64,000 nucleotides of DNA from Streptomyces antimicrobicus (GTDB lineage: Bacteria; Actinomycetota; Actinomycetes; Streptomycetales; Streptomycetaceae). Both the position numbers and the translations under genes were made by a program. Of the stretch, positions 9,028 through 18,099 are shown one piece after another; the stretch's first letter is position 1, and each line of letters opens with the position of its first letter. Under the pieces are notes generated by a model that saw nothing but the letters and a program-made list of their open reading frames with translations, was not told the DNA's origin and did not search any database. The stretch is from positions 1 through 64,000 of the forward strand of contig NZ_JAJAUY010000018.1 in assembly GCF_020532625.1 (NCBI RefSeq), in the 5' to 3' direction.

Positions 9028-10035
9028 TCAGGTGGCCGGCCGGTCGCTACCGCTCCGGTCCGCGCCCGGCGTCCGGTCGCGGAACCACGCGATGGTGCGA
9101 CGCAGGCCCTCCACCACCTCGACCTGCGGCTCCCATTGGAGCTTGCCGCGCGCCAGGGTGATGTCGGGGCAGCGGACCGCCGGGTCGTCCACCGGACGCG
9201 CCACGAACCGGATCTCCGAGGTGGAACCGGTCAGTTCGATGATCCGGCGGGCCAGGTCCGCCATGGTGATCTCCTCGGGATTGCCCAGGTTGACCGGACC
9301 GCGCAGGCCGTGCGCCGCCGCGGCGAGGATCCCGGCCACCGTGTCGTCGACGTAGCACAGCGAGCGGGTCTGCCGCCCGTCACCCGTCACCGTCAGCGGT
9401 TCGCCGTCCAGCGCCTGGCGTACGAAGGTGGGCACGGCCCTGCCGTCGTGGCCGCGCATGCGCGGCCCGTAGGTGTTGAACAGCCGGACGATGCACGTGT
9501 CGGTGCCGTGCACCGTGGTGTGGGCGGTGGTGAGCGCCTCGGCGAACCGCTTGGCCTCGTCGTACACGCTGCGCGGCCCGACCGGGTTGACGTTGCCCCA
9601 GTAGCCCTCGCTCTGCGGGTGCTCGTGGGGGTCGCCGTACACCTCGGAGGTCGAGGTGAGCAGGAACCGCGCTCCGCTGCGGCGGGCCAGCTCCAGCGCG
9701 TTGCGGGTGCCCGCGCTGCCCGTGTCCAGGGTGTGCAGCGGCAACCGCAGGTAGTCGGCCGGGGACGCCGGCGAGGCCAGGTGCAGCACGAGGTCCGGCG
9801 GCCGCTCGACCTCGAACGGCCGGCTGACGTCGGCCCGGCACAAGGTGAAGCCCGGATCCTCCAGCAGCCCGGCGACGTTCTCGGGGCGGCCGGTGCTGAA
9901 GTCGTCCAGGCACGTCACCTCGGTCCCGGCGGCGAGCAGCGCGGCGCACAGGTGCGAACCCAGGAAACCGGCCCCGCCGGTGACCACGGCGTGCGCCCAG
10001 CGACGGTCAGGGCGGTCGGGGGAAGACACGGCCAT
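9028..10035 (-). CDS. NAD-dependent epimerase/dehydratase, UDP-glucuronate decarboxylase-like
   Basis: 335-residue extended SDR. VVTGGAGFLGSHLCAALL is the NAD-binding GxxGxxG. The catalytic Ser/Tyr/Lys lie in LTSTSEVYGDP and NPVGPRSVYDEAKRFAE. The segment GYWGNVNPVGPRSVYDE closely resembles UDP-xylose synthase (UDP-glucuronate decarboxylase), while RPVDDPAVRCPDITLAR is the usual C-terminal substrate region. ATG 10035 follows GAGGAG by about 8 bases and is the first gene of the operon that continues down to position 1. It could supply UDP-pentose or another epimerised nucleotide sugar; an ADP-heptose 6-epimerase role is less likely on motif grounds. Confidence 0.85.
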   Translation of the reverse strand: MAVSSPDRPDRRWAHAVVTGGAGFLGSHLCAALLAAGTEVTCLDDFSTGRPENVAGLLEDPGFTLCRADVSRPFEVERPPDLVLHLASPASPADYLRLPLHTLDTGSAGTRNALELARRSGARFLLTSTSEVYGDPHEHPQSEGYWGNVNPVGPRSVYDEAKRFAEALTTAHTTVHGTDTCIVRLFNTYGPRMRGHDGRAVPTFVRQALDGEPLTVTGDGRQTRSLCYVDDTVAGILAAAAHGLRGPVNLGNPEEITMADLARRIIELTGSTSEIRFVARPVDDPAVRCPDITLARGKLQWEPQVEVVEGLRRTIAWFRDRTPGADRSGSDRPAT

Positions 10036-10595
10036 GAGGGTCTCCTCGATACGGCAGCGGGAAGGCGGAAGCCGCCGGTGGCGGCCTCGGTGCGTCCTCG
10101 GGGCACCTGGGAGGGGGCGGCAGGGCCGGACTCCACCCTGCCCGGGATGCACGGGCCCGGCGCGGCGGGGAAGCCATTGGGGTGAGAACCGCGCGTGACG
10201 GAACACGCCGTCCTCGTCCCGATCTTCACCACGGCGAACGCCGCCGGACGATCCGGCCGGGCTCGGGAGCCGAGCGCCGGTTCAGCCGGTGTCCGGCAGC
10301 CGGCGGGCGGGCTCGGGGCCCGGCCGGCGGCACGTGGTCCGGCGCCGTCAAGTGCTCCTGTGCGAGGCCCTCTTGCGCGGCCCCCGCTGTCGCAGCCCCT
10401 ACCCGGACGATCCGGCGGCATGCCCTGCGTAGCGCTTCGTTCGCGCCGGGCCCCGCGGAAGACGCCCTTCGGCGGGCCCGACGGGCTTCGCCGTACGGCC
10501 CGACCGCCCGGTGCGAGCTGGGTCGACGCGCGCCGCTGTCCGCGGAACGAAGACTTGCCGAGCGGCACGGCAGCGGCGGTCCGCCGGTGACTGCG
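10036..10595. other. Gene-free stretch upstream of the heptose operon
   Basis: About 560 bp between the epimerase start (minus strand) and the stop of the SDR gene. No frame on either strand shows the third-position GC pattern, ribosome site or recognisable motif of a gene. The promoter of the glycan operon should lie in the part nearest 10036-10200, but I see no convincing -10/-35 pair. Confidence 0.5.
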
Positions 10596-11417
10596 TCACG
10601 GTCGGCGCCAGGCGTCGCTGTCGAGGTGCGAGCCGGCCATCGGGCCCATCCGGAGCATGCCGCCGTCCACGGCCCAGGAGGCGCCCGTCACATAGCCGGA
10701 AGCGGGTCCGGCGAGGAAGGCGACGACCGCCGCCACCTCCCGCGCGTCGCCCGGCCGCCCGAGCGGTATCCCGGGGCGCCGCACGGACGTCACCTCGACG
10801 TCCTCCTGGCCGGTCATGGGCGTCGCGATCTCGCCCGGCGCCACGGCGTTCACCGTGATGCCGTACGAGGCGAGTTCGAGGGCCATCACCTGGGTGAGCA
10901 GGCCCAGTCCGCCCTTGGCGGCGCAGTACGGCGCGGTGCCCACGCGGGGTTGGTGCTCGTGCACCGAGGTGATGTTGACGATGCGCCCGCCACGGCCCTG
11001 CGCGATCATCCGGCGGGCGGCCCGCTGACCGCAGAGCAACGGGCCGACGAGGTCCACGTCCAGGACCCTGCGCACCGTGTCCAGGTCCAGGTCGACGAAC
11101 GGCACCGACGCACCCGTGCCCGCGCAGTTGACCAGGACATCCAGGCCGCCGAGCTCGGTGGCGAGGTCGTCCACGGCGTCCGCCGCCCCCGGCAGCCGCG
11201 TCAGGTCCATCCGCGCGACGGCGGCGCGCCGGCCCGTCCGCGCCACCTCCTCGGCGGTCCCGCGGGCGCCGGCCTCGTCGGCGTGCCAGGTGATGCCGAC
11301 GTCCATCCCCACGTCCTGGGCCAGCGCGACCGCGATCGCCCGACCGATCCCGGAGTCCGACCCGGTCACGACCGCGACGCCCGGCCCGTGGCGCCCCGGC
11401 CCGCCGTCGGCCGTCAC
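10596..11417 (-). CDS. Short-chain dehydrogenase/reductase, glucose-1-dehydrogenase-like
   Basis: 273-residue classical SDR. AVVTGSDSGIGRAIAVAL is the cofactor site, VLVNCAGTG is the NAG-type motif, and the catalytic Ser-Tyr-Lys triad lies in NITSVHEHQP and APYCAAKGGL. The C-terminus has GYVTGASWAVDGGM. Substrate is unknown; glucose-1-dehydrogenase and 3-oxoacyl reductase annotations are common for this subfamily. The GTG start at 11417 overlaps the stop of the cupin gene (GTGA), so the two form a coupled pair. The first 12 residues are Gly-rich and diverge from the family. Confidence 0.85.
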   Translation of the reverse strand: MTADGGPGRHGPGVAVVTGSDSGIGRAIAVALAQDVGMDVGITWHADEAGARGTAEEVARTGRRAAVARMDLTRLPGAADAVDDLATELGGLDVLVNCAGTGASVPFVDLDLDTVRRVLDVDLVGPLLCGQRAARRMIAQGRGGRIVNITSVHEHQPRVGTAPYCAAKGGLGLLTQVMALELASYGITVNAVAPGEIATPMTGQEDVEVTSVRRPGIPLGRPGDAREVAAVVAFLAGPASGYVTGASWAVDGGMLRMGPMAGSHLDSDAWRRP

Positions 11418-11896
11418 GGCAGCCCCAGCCGCAGTGCCGGACAGGCGAGGCCCGCACCCGCGCCCGCGGGAGGCGGGAACGCCGTCGCGAAGACGTGGAC
11501 GGTGACGGTCGGTCCCGCGTCGCGGACCGCGTGCATCCGGTGGTAGAAGGTCTCGTCGAAGCAGAAGCCCTTGCCCGCCCCCACCTCCGTGACGTGCGGC
11601 GCGGTGCCCAGCCGGGCCCTCTCGTGGGTCAGCGCCCCGCGGGCGACGTAGACCGCGCCGCGGACCTGCTCGTGGTCCAGGTAGCCGGTGCCAGGCGGCA
11701 TCCGGTGCCAGCCGATGGCCCAGACCCCGAGACCACCCGAGCGGAACAACTGGATCCAGCTTCCCTCGCCGTCCGGATCCGCCAGCCGGGTCCGCCACCG
11801 CGTGTAGTCACGGCCCACCTCGTAGGCGACCTCCAGCAGGTCCTCCGGCTCCAGGAGGAAGTCGTACGACCGCAGGGCCGTCAGCTGTTTCTCCAT
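11414..11896 (-). CDS. Cupin protein, cysteine-dioxygenase-like
   Basis: 160-residue single-domain beta-barrel protein starting at MEKQLTALRSYDF. The segment WIQLFRSGGLGVWAIGWH followed by GYLDHEQVRGAVYVARGALTHER and ETFYHRMHAV has the spacing of cysteine dioxygenase type I-like cupins, with His in the DHE, THE and YHRMH positions as plausible iron ligands. The classical HxH of cysteine dioxygenase is not fully preserved, so the reaction is uncertain. Translationally coupled to the downstream SDR. The start was chosen at ATG 11896 because upstream codons are Pro/Arg/Gly filler; the ribosome site is weak. Confidence 0.68.
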   Translation of the reverse strand: MEKQLTALRSYDFLLEPEDLLEVAYEVGRDYTRWRTRLADPDGEGSWIQLFRSGGLGVWAIGWHRMPPGTGYLDHEQVRGAVYVARGALTHERARLGTAPHVTEVGAGKGFCFDETFYHRMHAVRDAGPTVTVHVFATAFPPPAGAGAGLACPALRLGLP

Positions 11897-12199
11897 GACT
11901 CGCACCGCCTCGGACGCTCCGTACGCCGCCCCCGCCCGCGCGGGGGCGGACGAGGGCGACGCCTCGCCGGGGCACCTGCCCCGGCGAGGCGCTTCCATGC
12001 CCGGTGGCCGGCGGGCCCGGCCGTACCGGCGGGCAGCCGACATGGGCGCCCAACGGGCTTACCCGGCAGGCCGGTTGGGACGTAGCGCCGTGCCGCTCGT
12101 ACGGCGGGGGCATACGGCGGTGGAGCGCGGGTAGGCGCGTCACCGGCACAAAGGGAGGCCTCCACCGCATGGAGGCACCGACCGAGGGAGGTGCCGGCC
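11897..12199. other. Intergenic region with strong hairpins
   Basis: About 300 bp between the cupin gene (leftward) and a small rightward ORF. It contains a 10-bp GC stem with CCGC loop at 11926-11949 in the presumed leader of the cupin gene, and the longer hairpin at 11961-11990 listed separately. No gene seen. Near its right end two alternative short stems involve the ribosome site of the small ORF at 12200. Confidence 0.5.
11961..11990. terminator. 13-bp hairpin, terminator-like
   Basis: The arms at 11961-11973 and 11978-11990 are perfectly complementary (GCCTCGCCGGGGC and its complement), separated by ACCT. There is no U-run on either strand, which is common for actinobacterial terminators. 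It lies between two divergently read genes, so it may instead be a leader structure. Confidence 0.5.
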
Positions 12200-12364
12200 G
12201 TGAAGACCCAGCCGGACACCCAGTCGACCAGCCGCCGCGTCACGCCCGAGGACCGGGTCCGGACCTGCCGTCCGGCCCTGCTCCGGCGGGACTGCTGCAT
12301 GGAGCCCCCGGAGTCCAGCGACGAAGCGGGCTTCGAAGCCAACGTGGTGCGGGGTGAGGACTGA
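12200..12364 (+). CDS. Small ORF, 54 residues, Cys-containing, function unknown
   Basis: GTG 12200 follows GGGAGGTG by 7 bases and opens a frame of 54 codons ending TGA 12362-12364. The protein starts MKTQPDTQSTSRRVTPED and contains a cluster of three cysteines (RTCRP...RRDCCMEPP) and an acidic end. The next ATG (12369) begins 5 bases after its stop, and a GTG at 12354 overlaps it, so it would be co-translated with the ligase gene. I do not recognise the sequence. The good ribosome site and G/C-rich third positions favour a real peptide, but it could be a leader ORF. Confidence 0.5.
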   Translation: MKTQPDTQSTSRRVTPEDRVRTCRPALLRRDCCMEPPESSDEAGFEANVVRGED

Positions 12365-12368
12365 CGAG

Positions 12369-13538
12369 ATGACCAGGGTCAGGCGGCTGGCGATGGGCGT
12401 GGACGAGGAGTACCTGCTGCTGGACGCCCGCAGCCGGGACCTCGCCGACCGAGGGCCGGCGCTCGTGGCGGCGACCCGCCCCGAGCTGGGCGCGCAGGTG
12501 CGCACCCGCCGCTGGCCGGCCCAACTGGGCGTCCGTACCGAGCCCATGGTCGACAGCGCCGATCTGCGGGCCGAATTGGACTGGCTGCGCACCACCGTGG
12601 CAGCGGCCGCCCGGGACGCGGGCTGCCGCTGCGTCGCCGCCGGGACTCCGCTGCTCGGCGGCGTACCGGCGGCGCGGTCCGCAGGGCCGCCCGCGTCAGT
12701 ACCCCCGCAGGGAGCGGTACCCCCGCGCCCTGGCGAGGCGCCCCCGCACGGCGGGCCCCGCGACCGCGCGGACGGTCCGGTGTGCTGCTGCGGCATCCAC
12801 ATCGGGCCGCTGGACGCCGAGCAGGCCGCGGAACTGGCCGCCCACCTGCGCCCTTGGCTGCCCGTGTTCGTGACCCTGGCCGCCAATTCCCCCTTCGCCT
12901 ACGGACGGGACACCGGCTGCGCCAGCTGGCGCTCGGCACGCTTCGGCCGGCGGCCCGCCGCCGCCCGGTCGAACCGTGCCGGGCCCGGCGGCCCCGACCG
13001 TCCGGACCCCGCCCGGGCGCCGCACGTACGCGCCCCGGAGCGACGCGACGGCCGCAGCCCCTGTCTGCGGCCCTCCGGTCGACGGCCGACCCTGGAGGTC
13101 CTGGTCCCCGACGCCAACGCCGACCTCGACACGGTCGTCCTGCTCGCCGTCCTGCTGCGCGGCCTGGCCACGGCGCTGCTGCCGGCCGTCGCCGACCGGC
13201 GCCCCGCACCGGTGGTCCCCGAGGCGTGGCTGCGGCAGTCCTACGCCCACGCCTCCCGCCACGGCCTGCGGGGACCGGGCCTGGACCCGCTCAGCGGCAC
13301 GGAGGCCGCCCCGCGCCTGCTGCTGGAGCGCATGGTGGAGCTGGCCGCGCCCGGCATCGCCGCCGCCGGTGACGTCGAGCTGGTGGAGGGCCTGCTGCGC
13401 CGGGTGCGCCGCCTGGGCGGTGGCGCGGCCCGGCAGCGGGCCGTCCACGAGCGCTGGGGCGGCCTGGAGGCCGTGGTGGACGCCCTCGCCCTGGCCACGT
13501 CCGGCGCGGACCCGGGCCTGCTCACCCCCGTCGGCTGA
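12369..13538 (+). CDS. Degenerate carboxylate-amine ligase (GCS2/YbdK family)
   Basis: 389 residues. The start MGVDEEYLLLD, the LAANSPFAYGRDTG stretch and PTLEVLVPDANADLD place it in the glutamate-cysteine-ligase-like YbdK family. Compared with the intact paralogue at 29599, several conserved features are lost. The EQVEFAT-type segment reads PAQLGVRTEP. The HVH of the nucleotide/metal region is reduced to GIHIGPLD. About 35 residues around 12960-13060 are Arg/Pro/Gly filler, as if read in a shifted frame. An insertion near residues 100-135 contains a doubled VPPQGAVPPRP-like segment. It may be a decaying or repurposed gene. Start ATG 12369 chosen; GTG 12354 possible. Confidence 0.65.
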   Translation: MTRVRRLAMGVDEEYLLLDARSRDLADRGPALVAATRPELGAQVRTRRWPAQLGVRTEPMVDSADLRAELDWLRTTVAAAARDAGCRCVAAGTPLLGGVPAARSAGPPASVPPQGAVPPRPGEAPPHGGPRDRADGPVCCCGIHIGPLDAEQAAELAAHLRPWLPVFVTLAANSPFAYGRDTGCASWRSARFGRRPAAARSNRAGPGGPDRPDPARAPHVRAPERRDGRSPCLRPSGRRPTLEVLVPDANADLDTVVLLAVLLRGLATALLPAVADRRPAPVVPEAWLRQSYAHASRHGLRGPGLDPLSGTEAAPRLLLERMVELAAPGIAAAGDVELVEGLLRRVRRLGGGAARQRAVHERWGGLEAVVDALALATSGADPGLLTPVG

Positions 13539-13668
13539 CGGCGCTGCCCGCCGCCGCCACCTGCGGCTCCACCCCGGCCATCTGCGCCGTGCGGCCGCGC
13601 CCAGCAGCCCCGTGCCCGCCGTTCCGTGTCACAGTGGGGGGTACGGGGGCCCCGGATGAGGTTCGGTC

Positions 13669-16593
13669 ATGGACGATACGGAACGCACGCTGGAACAGCT
13701 GCTCACCGGGCTCACGGCCGTCCGCGACGGCAACCTGGACACCCGCCTCCCCGAGGGCGCGCCCGGGCTGCCCGGGCAGATCGCCGCCGTCTACAACAGC
13801 ATGGTCGTCCAGCTGTCGCAGGTGACGACCGAGGTCACCCGGGTGGCGCAGGAGGTCGGCGGGCAGGGCCGGCTCGGCGGCCAGGCCCGGGTGCCGCCCG
13901 CCGGCGGCGTCTGGCGCGAGCTGATCGACGGCGTCAACACCATGGCCGACAACCTGACCTCCCAGGTCCGCAACATCTCCCGCACCGCCACGGCGGTCGC
14001 CCGCGGCGACCTCACCCAGAAGATCTGGGTGGACGCGCGCGGTGAGATCCTGGAGCTCAAGGAGACCATCAACACGATGGTCGACCGGCTCTCCGCCTTC
14101 GCGGAGGAGGTCAGCCGGGTCGCCCGCGAAGTGGGCACGGAGGGCAACCTCGGCGGCCAGGCCACCGTCCACGGCGTCTCCGGCACCTGGAAGGACCTCA
14201 CCGACAACGTCAACTCCATGGCGACGAACCTCACCAACCAGGTCCGCAACATCGCCCAGGTCACCACCGCCGTCGCCCAGGGCGACCTCACGCGCCGGAT
14301 CGACGTCGACGCGCGGGGCGAGATCCTGGAGCTGAAGACGACCATCAACACCATGGTCGACCAGCTGTCCTCGTTCGCCGCCGAGGTCACCCGCGTCGCG
14401 CGGGAGGTCGGCACCGAGGGCCGGCTCGGCGGCCAGGCCGAGGTCGCCGACGTCGCCGGGACCTGGCGCCGGCTGACGGAGAACGTCAACGAACTCGCGG
14501 GCAACCTCACCCGCCAGGTACGCGCCATCGCCGAGGTCACCGGTGCCGTGGCGCGCGGCGACCTGACCCGGACCGTCACCGCCGACGCGCCCGGCGAGGT
14601 CGGCGAGCTCAAGGACAACATCAACGCGATGGTCGAGTTCCTGCGCACCACCACCCGGGCCAACGAGGAGAAGGACTGGCTGGGCACCCAGTTGGCGCGG
14701 GTCTCGCGCAGCATCCAGGGACACCGCGCGCTGTCCACCGTGGCCGAACTGATCATGCGCGAGGTGCCCCCGCTCGTCGACGCGCAGTACGGCAGCATCT
14801 TCCTGGCGCAGGCCGGCACCGACGGCCCCGAACTCGTCGCGCTGGCCTCCTACGGACTCCCCGACGACCCGGAGGGCGGACCGCGCCGCTTCCGCGTCGG
14901 CCAGTCCCTGGTCGGCCAGGCCGCGGCGGACCGGCGGACGCTCGTCGTCGAGGACCTGCCGCCCGGCTACGCCACCGTCGCCTCCGGCACCGGCGCCACC
15001 GACCCGCGCTTCCTGATCGTGCTGCCCATCGTCGTCGAGGGCGAGGTGCTGGGCGCCCTCGAAGTGGCCGCCGTCCACCCGTTCCTGCCGCTGCACCGGG
15101 AGTTCCTGGAGCAGTTCACCGAACTGCTCGGCGCGAACGTCAGCACCCTGGTGGCCAACGCCCGCACCGCCGAACTGCTGGAGCGCTCGCAGCAGTTGGC
15201 GTCGCAGCTGAGCGCCCGCTCCCAGGAGCTCCAGGCCGGCCAGCTGGAGTTGCGGCGCAGCAACGCGGAACTGAAGGAGAAGGCGGCCCTGCTCGCCGAA
15301 CGCAACCGCGACATCGAGCGCAAGAACCAGGAGATCGAACAGGGCCGTCAGGAACTGGAGGAACGGGCCCGGCAGCTGGCCCGCGCCTCGGTCTACAAGT
15401 CGGAGTTCCTGGCCAACATGAGCCACGAACTGCGGACCCCGCTCAACAGCCTGCTGATCCTCGCCCAGTTGCTCTCCCAGAACGCGGAGGGCAACCTCAC
15501 CGAGAAGCAGGTGGACTACGCGACCGTCATCCACTCGGCCGGTTCCGACCTCCTCCAGCTGATCAACGACATCCTCGACCTGTCGAAGGTCGAGGCCGGG
15601 AAGATGGACGTACGCCCCGAGCCGGTGCAGCTGCACCGCGTCCTGGACTACGTGGACGCCACCTTCCGGCCGGTCGCGGACGAGCGGAAGCTGGAGTTCG
15701 TCGTGGACGCCTCGCCGCGGGCCGCGGAGCGGCTCACGACGGACGAGGGACGGCTTCGCCAGGTGCTGCGCAACCTCGTCGCGAACGCGCTGAAGTTCAC
15801 CGAGTCCGGCAGCGTCACGGTCCGCGTCGAGCCCGTCGCGCCCGAGGAGGCCCCCGCCCCCGTGCGCGACACGCCGGGCGGCGTGCTGGCCTTCCGGGTC
15901 ACCGACACCGGCATCGGCATCGCCGAGGACCGGCTGGAGGCCGTCTTCGGCGCCTTCCAGCAGGGCGACAGCGGCATGGCCCGCGCCTACGGGGGCACCG
16001 GGCTCGGCCTGTCCATCAGCCGCGAGGTCGCCCGCCTGCTCGGCGGCGCGATCACCGTGCAGAGCAAGGTCGGCGAGGGCAGCTGCTTCACCCTCTACCT
16101 GCCCCTGCGCGCCGACCCGGCGCAGGACGACCCGGAGCACCGGACCCCCGGCCGCGCCGTGCGGGAGCCGGCCGACCCGCCGGCTACCGACGACCCGGCC
16201 GATCTCACCGGCCGCACGGTGCTGCTGATCGACGACGACGACCGCAACGTGTTCGCGCTCACCGAGATCCTGGAGGCGGCCGGCGTACGGGTGCTCAGCG
16301 CGGACAACGGCAAGGACGGCGTCGCGCTGCTCGGCTCCCGCCCCGAGGTCTCCCTGGTGATCATGGACCTGATGATGGCCGGGCTCGACGGCTTCGCCGC
16401 CACCCGGGCCATCCGCGCCATGCCGCGCCACGCCGACCTCCCGGTCGTCGTGGTCACCGCCAAGGCGATGCCCGGCGACCGCGAGGACGCCCTGGCGGCC
16501 GGCGCCACCGACTACGTGACCAAGCCGGTGGACCCGGCCCTGCTGCTGGCCACGGTCCGTTCCTGGATCGGCGGGCGGTCCCCGGCCTCGTGA
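13669..16593 (+). CDS. Hybrid histidine kinase with HAMP array, GAF and receiver domains
   Basis: 974-residue soluble sensor with no membrane segment. Residues about 10-335 are a chain of HAMP modules with repeating [10 protein letters not shown]...[15 protein letters not shown] blocks of about 92 residues. A GAF domain (about 370-510) follows, then a coiled coil, then HisKA with [11 protein letters not shown] (His586). The HATPase has [18 protein letters not shown] and GGTGLGLSI, and the C-terminal receiver has [10 protein letters not shown], phospho-acceptor Asp900 in VIMDLMM, and the KP of TKPVDPALL. The architecture is that of group III (Nik1/OsaA-type) kinases linked to osmotic or developmental signalling in Streptomyces, but this copy is much shorter than OsaA. 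No cognate regulator gene is adjacent. Confidence 0.92.
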   Translation: MDDTERTLEQLLTGLTAVRDGNLDTRLPEGAPGLPGQIAAVYNSMVVQLSQVTTEVTRVAQEVGGQGRLGGQARVPPAGGVWRELIDGVNTMADNLTSQVRNISRTATAVARGDLTQKIWVDARGEILELKETINTMVDRLSAFAEEVSRVAREVGTEGNLGGQATVHGVSGTWKDLTDNVNSMATNLTNQVRNIAQVTTAVAQGDLTRRIDVDARGEILELKTTINTMVDQLSSFAAEVTRVAREVGTEGRLGGQAEVADVAGTWRRLTENVNELAGNLTRQVRAIAEVTGAVARGDLTRTVTADAPGEVGELKDNINAMVEFLRTTTRANEEKDWLGTQLARVSRSIQGHRALSTVAELIMREVPPLVDAQYGSIFLAQAGTDGPELVALASYGLPDDPEGGPRRFRVGQSLVGQAAADRRTLVVEDLPPGYATVASGTGATDPRFLIVLPIVVEGEVLGALEVAAVHPFLPLHREFLEQFTELLGANVSTLVANARTAELLERSQQLASQLSARSQELQAGQLELRRSNAELKEKAALLAERNRDIERKNQEIEQGRQELEERARQLARASVYKSEFLANMSHELRTPLNSLLILAQLLSQNAEGNLTEKQVDYATVIHSAGSDLLQLINDILDLSKVEAGKMDVRPEPVQLHRVLDYVDATFRPVADERKLEFVVDASPRAAERLTTDEGRLRQVLRNLVANALKFTESGSVTVRVEPVAPEEAPAPVRDTPGGVLAFRVTDTGIGIAEDRLEAVFGAFQQGDSGMARAYGGTGLGLSISREVARLLGGAITVQSKVGEGSCFTLYLPLRADPAQDDPEHRTPGRAVREPADPPATDDPADLTGRTVLLIDDDDRNVFALTEILEAAGVRVLSADNGKDGVALLGSRPEVSLVIMDLMMAGLDGFAATRAIRAMPRHADLPVVVVTAKAMPGDREDALAAGATDYVTKPVDPALLLATVRSWIGGRSPAS

Positions 16594-16621
16594 CCGTCGT
16601 GCGAGCGGCCCGGGCAGGGTG

Positions 16622-16852
16622 TCACAGCGCCACCACGATCCCGTAGACGAGGAAGAACAGCGCCACGAGGACCGCCAGCCCGATGATGACCACGAGCGGT
16701 CCCGTGGACCAGCCGCGTTCCAGCCGCCGGTACGGGCCCGCTCCGGAGGCGGTGCTCGCCTCGCCGGGAGGGGTCTCGCCGGGCGGCACCGAGCCGCCGG
16801 GTTCCAGGCCAGGGGTGGTGCGGGGGTCGGGGTCCGGAGTGTTGGTACTCAT
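16622..16852 (-). CDS. DUF6480-type small membrane protein
   Basis: 76 residues. The N-terminal 45 residues are Pro/Gly/Thr-rich (TPDPDPRTTPGLEPGGSVPP) and are followed by a single hydrophobic helix, PLVVIIGLAVLVALFFLVYG, at the C-terminus. This layout matches the DUF6480 family of Streptomyces small tail-anchored proteins as I recall it. Function unknown. It is convergent with the kinase gene, whose stop lies 28 bp away. ATG 16852 is preceded by a GCGGGG-like site. Confidence 0.75.
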   Translation of the reverse strand: MSTNTPDPDPRTTPGLEPGGSVPPGETPPGEASTASGAGPYRRLERGWSTGPLVVIIGLAVLVALFFLVYGIVVAL

Positions 16853-17006
16853 GCCCCGCGTGTCCCCGTAATCGGCACGAGCATGCCGGACCGGGCGGAC
16901 TTGCGGGCGGGACCCGGGTGTCCCGCGCCGGACACCGGGCAGACGGGGCACCGAAAGCAGACAGCCGCGGCTGCCCACCAGCCCACCACCGCGAAAGGTG
17001 CCGCCC

Positions 17007-17969
17007 ATGACCGCGTTCGGCTACTTCCTTGCCACCGAGGAATTCACCCCCGCGGAGCTGCTCGACCAGGCCCGCCGGGCCGAAGAGGCCGGATTCACCC
17101 GGCTGGCCGTCTCCGACCACTTCCACCCGTGGAACGACGCCCAGGGCAACAGCCCCCTCGTGTGGTCGATGATCGGGGCGCTGTCCCGGACGGTCGCCCT
17201 GCCCGTCACCACCCTGGTGACCTGCCCCACCGTACGCATGCACCCGGCGGTCACCGCACAGGCCGCCGCGACCTCCAGCGTGCTGCTCGACGGCCGCTTC
17301 GCCCTCGGCGTCGGCACCGGCGAGGCCCTCAACGAACACGTCCTCGGCGACCCCTGGCCGCCGTTCGCCGAACGGGCCGCCATGCTGGAGGAAGCCGTCG
17401 AGGTCATGCGCCGGCTGTTCACCGGCGAGCTGGTCAGCCACCGCGGGACCCACTACACCGTCGAGAACGCCCGCCTGTACACGGTGCCGGACGAGCCGCC
17501 GCCCATCCACGTCTCCGGCTTCGGCCCGAAGGCCGCCGACCTCGCCGGGCGCATCGGCGACGGGTTCGTGCTCATGAGCCCCGAGCGGGAGCTGATCGAC
17601 GCCTTCCGGGCGGGCGGCGGCGCCGGAAAGCCGGTGATCGGCGGGCTGAAGGTCTGCTGGGACCGGGACCGCGAGCGGGCGGTCGACACCGTCCACCGCC
17701 TCTGGCCCAGCCAGTTGCTGCCGGGTGAACTCAGCCAGATCCTGCCCACCCCCGCCCACTTCGAGCAGGCGTGCGAACTCGTCACCCGCGAACAGGTGTC
17801 CGAGAGCATGACCTGCGGCGACGACCCGGAGGCACACGTCGAGGCGCTCCGCGCGTACGTGGACGCCGGGTTCGACGAGCTCTACGTCGGGCAGATCGGC
17901 CCAAAGCAGGAGGCGTTCTTCGAGAACTACCGCACGAAGGTCCTCCCCGCCCTCGGCGCGGGCCGCTGA
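17007..17969 (+). CDS. LLM-class F420-dependent oxidoreductase (TIGR03557-like)
   Basis: 320-residue TIM-barrel flavin/F420 enzyme. FGYFLATEEFTPAELLDQAR, LAVSDHFHPWND, LVTCPTVRMHPAVTAQAAAT, FALGVGTGEALNEH and VSGFGPKAADLAGRIGDGFV match the subgroup related to F420-dependent glucose-6-phosphate dehydrogenase. The substrate is not identifiable. ATG 17007 with AAAGGTG 6 bases upstream is preferred over GTG 16998. It appears monocistronic, followed by a strong hairpin at 18044. Confidence 0.87.
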   Translation: MTAFGYFLATEEFTPAELLDQARRAEEAGFTRLAVSDHFHPWNDAQGNSPLVWSMIGALSRTVALPVTTLVTCPTVRMHPAVTAQAAATSSVLLDGRFALGVGTGEALNEHVLGDPWPPFAERAAMLEEAVEVMRRLFTGELVSHRGTHYTVENARLYTVPDEPPPIHVSGFGPKAADLAGRIGDGFVLMSPERELIDAFRAGGGAGKPVIGGLKVCWDRDRERAVDTVHRLWPSQLLPGELSQILPTPAHFEQACELVTREQVSESMTCGDDPEAHVEALRAYVDAGFDELYVGQIGPKQEAFFENYRTKVLPALGAGR

Positions 17970-18043
17970 CAGCGCCCCGGGGCTCCGCGTCCCCCGGCCG
18001 AACGGGCGCCGACGCGCCGCCGTTCGGCGGAAGTTCCCGGAGT

Positions 18044-18069
18044 GGCGGCACCGGCCCGCCGGTGCCGCC
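18044..18069. terminator. 11-bp hairpin, probable terminator
   Basis: Arms 18044-18054 and 18059-18069 (GGCGGCACCGG and its complement) are perfectly paired around CCCG. It lies 75 bp after the LLM gene stop and 30 bp before the lipoprotein start. A second stem, CCGAACGG with CCGTTCGG, lies just upstream at about 17998-18027. No U-run. Confidence 0.55.
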
Positions 18070-18099
18070 CGGCGAGCATGCACTCCGGAGGCGGTGACC

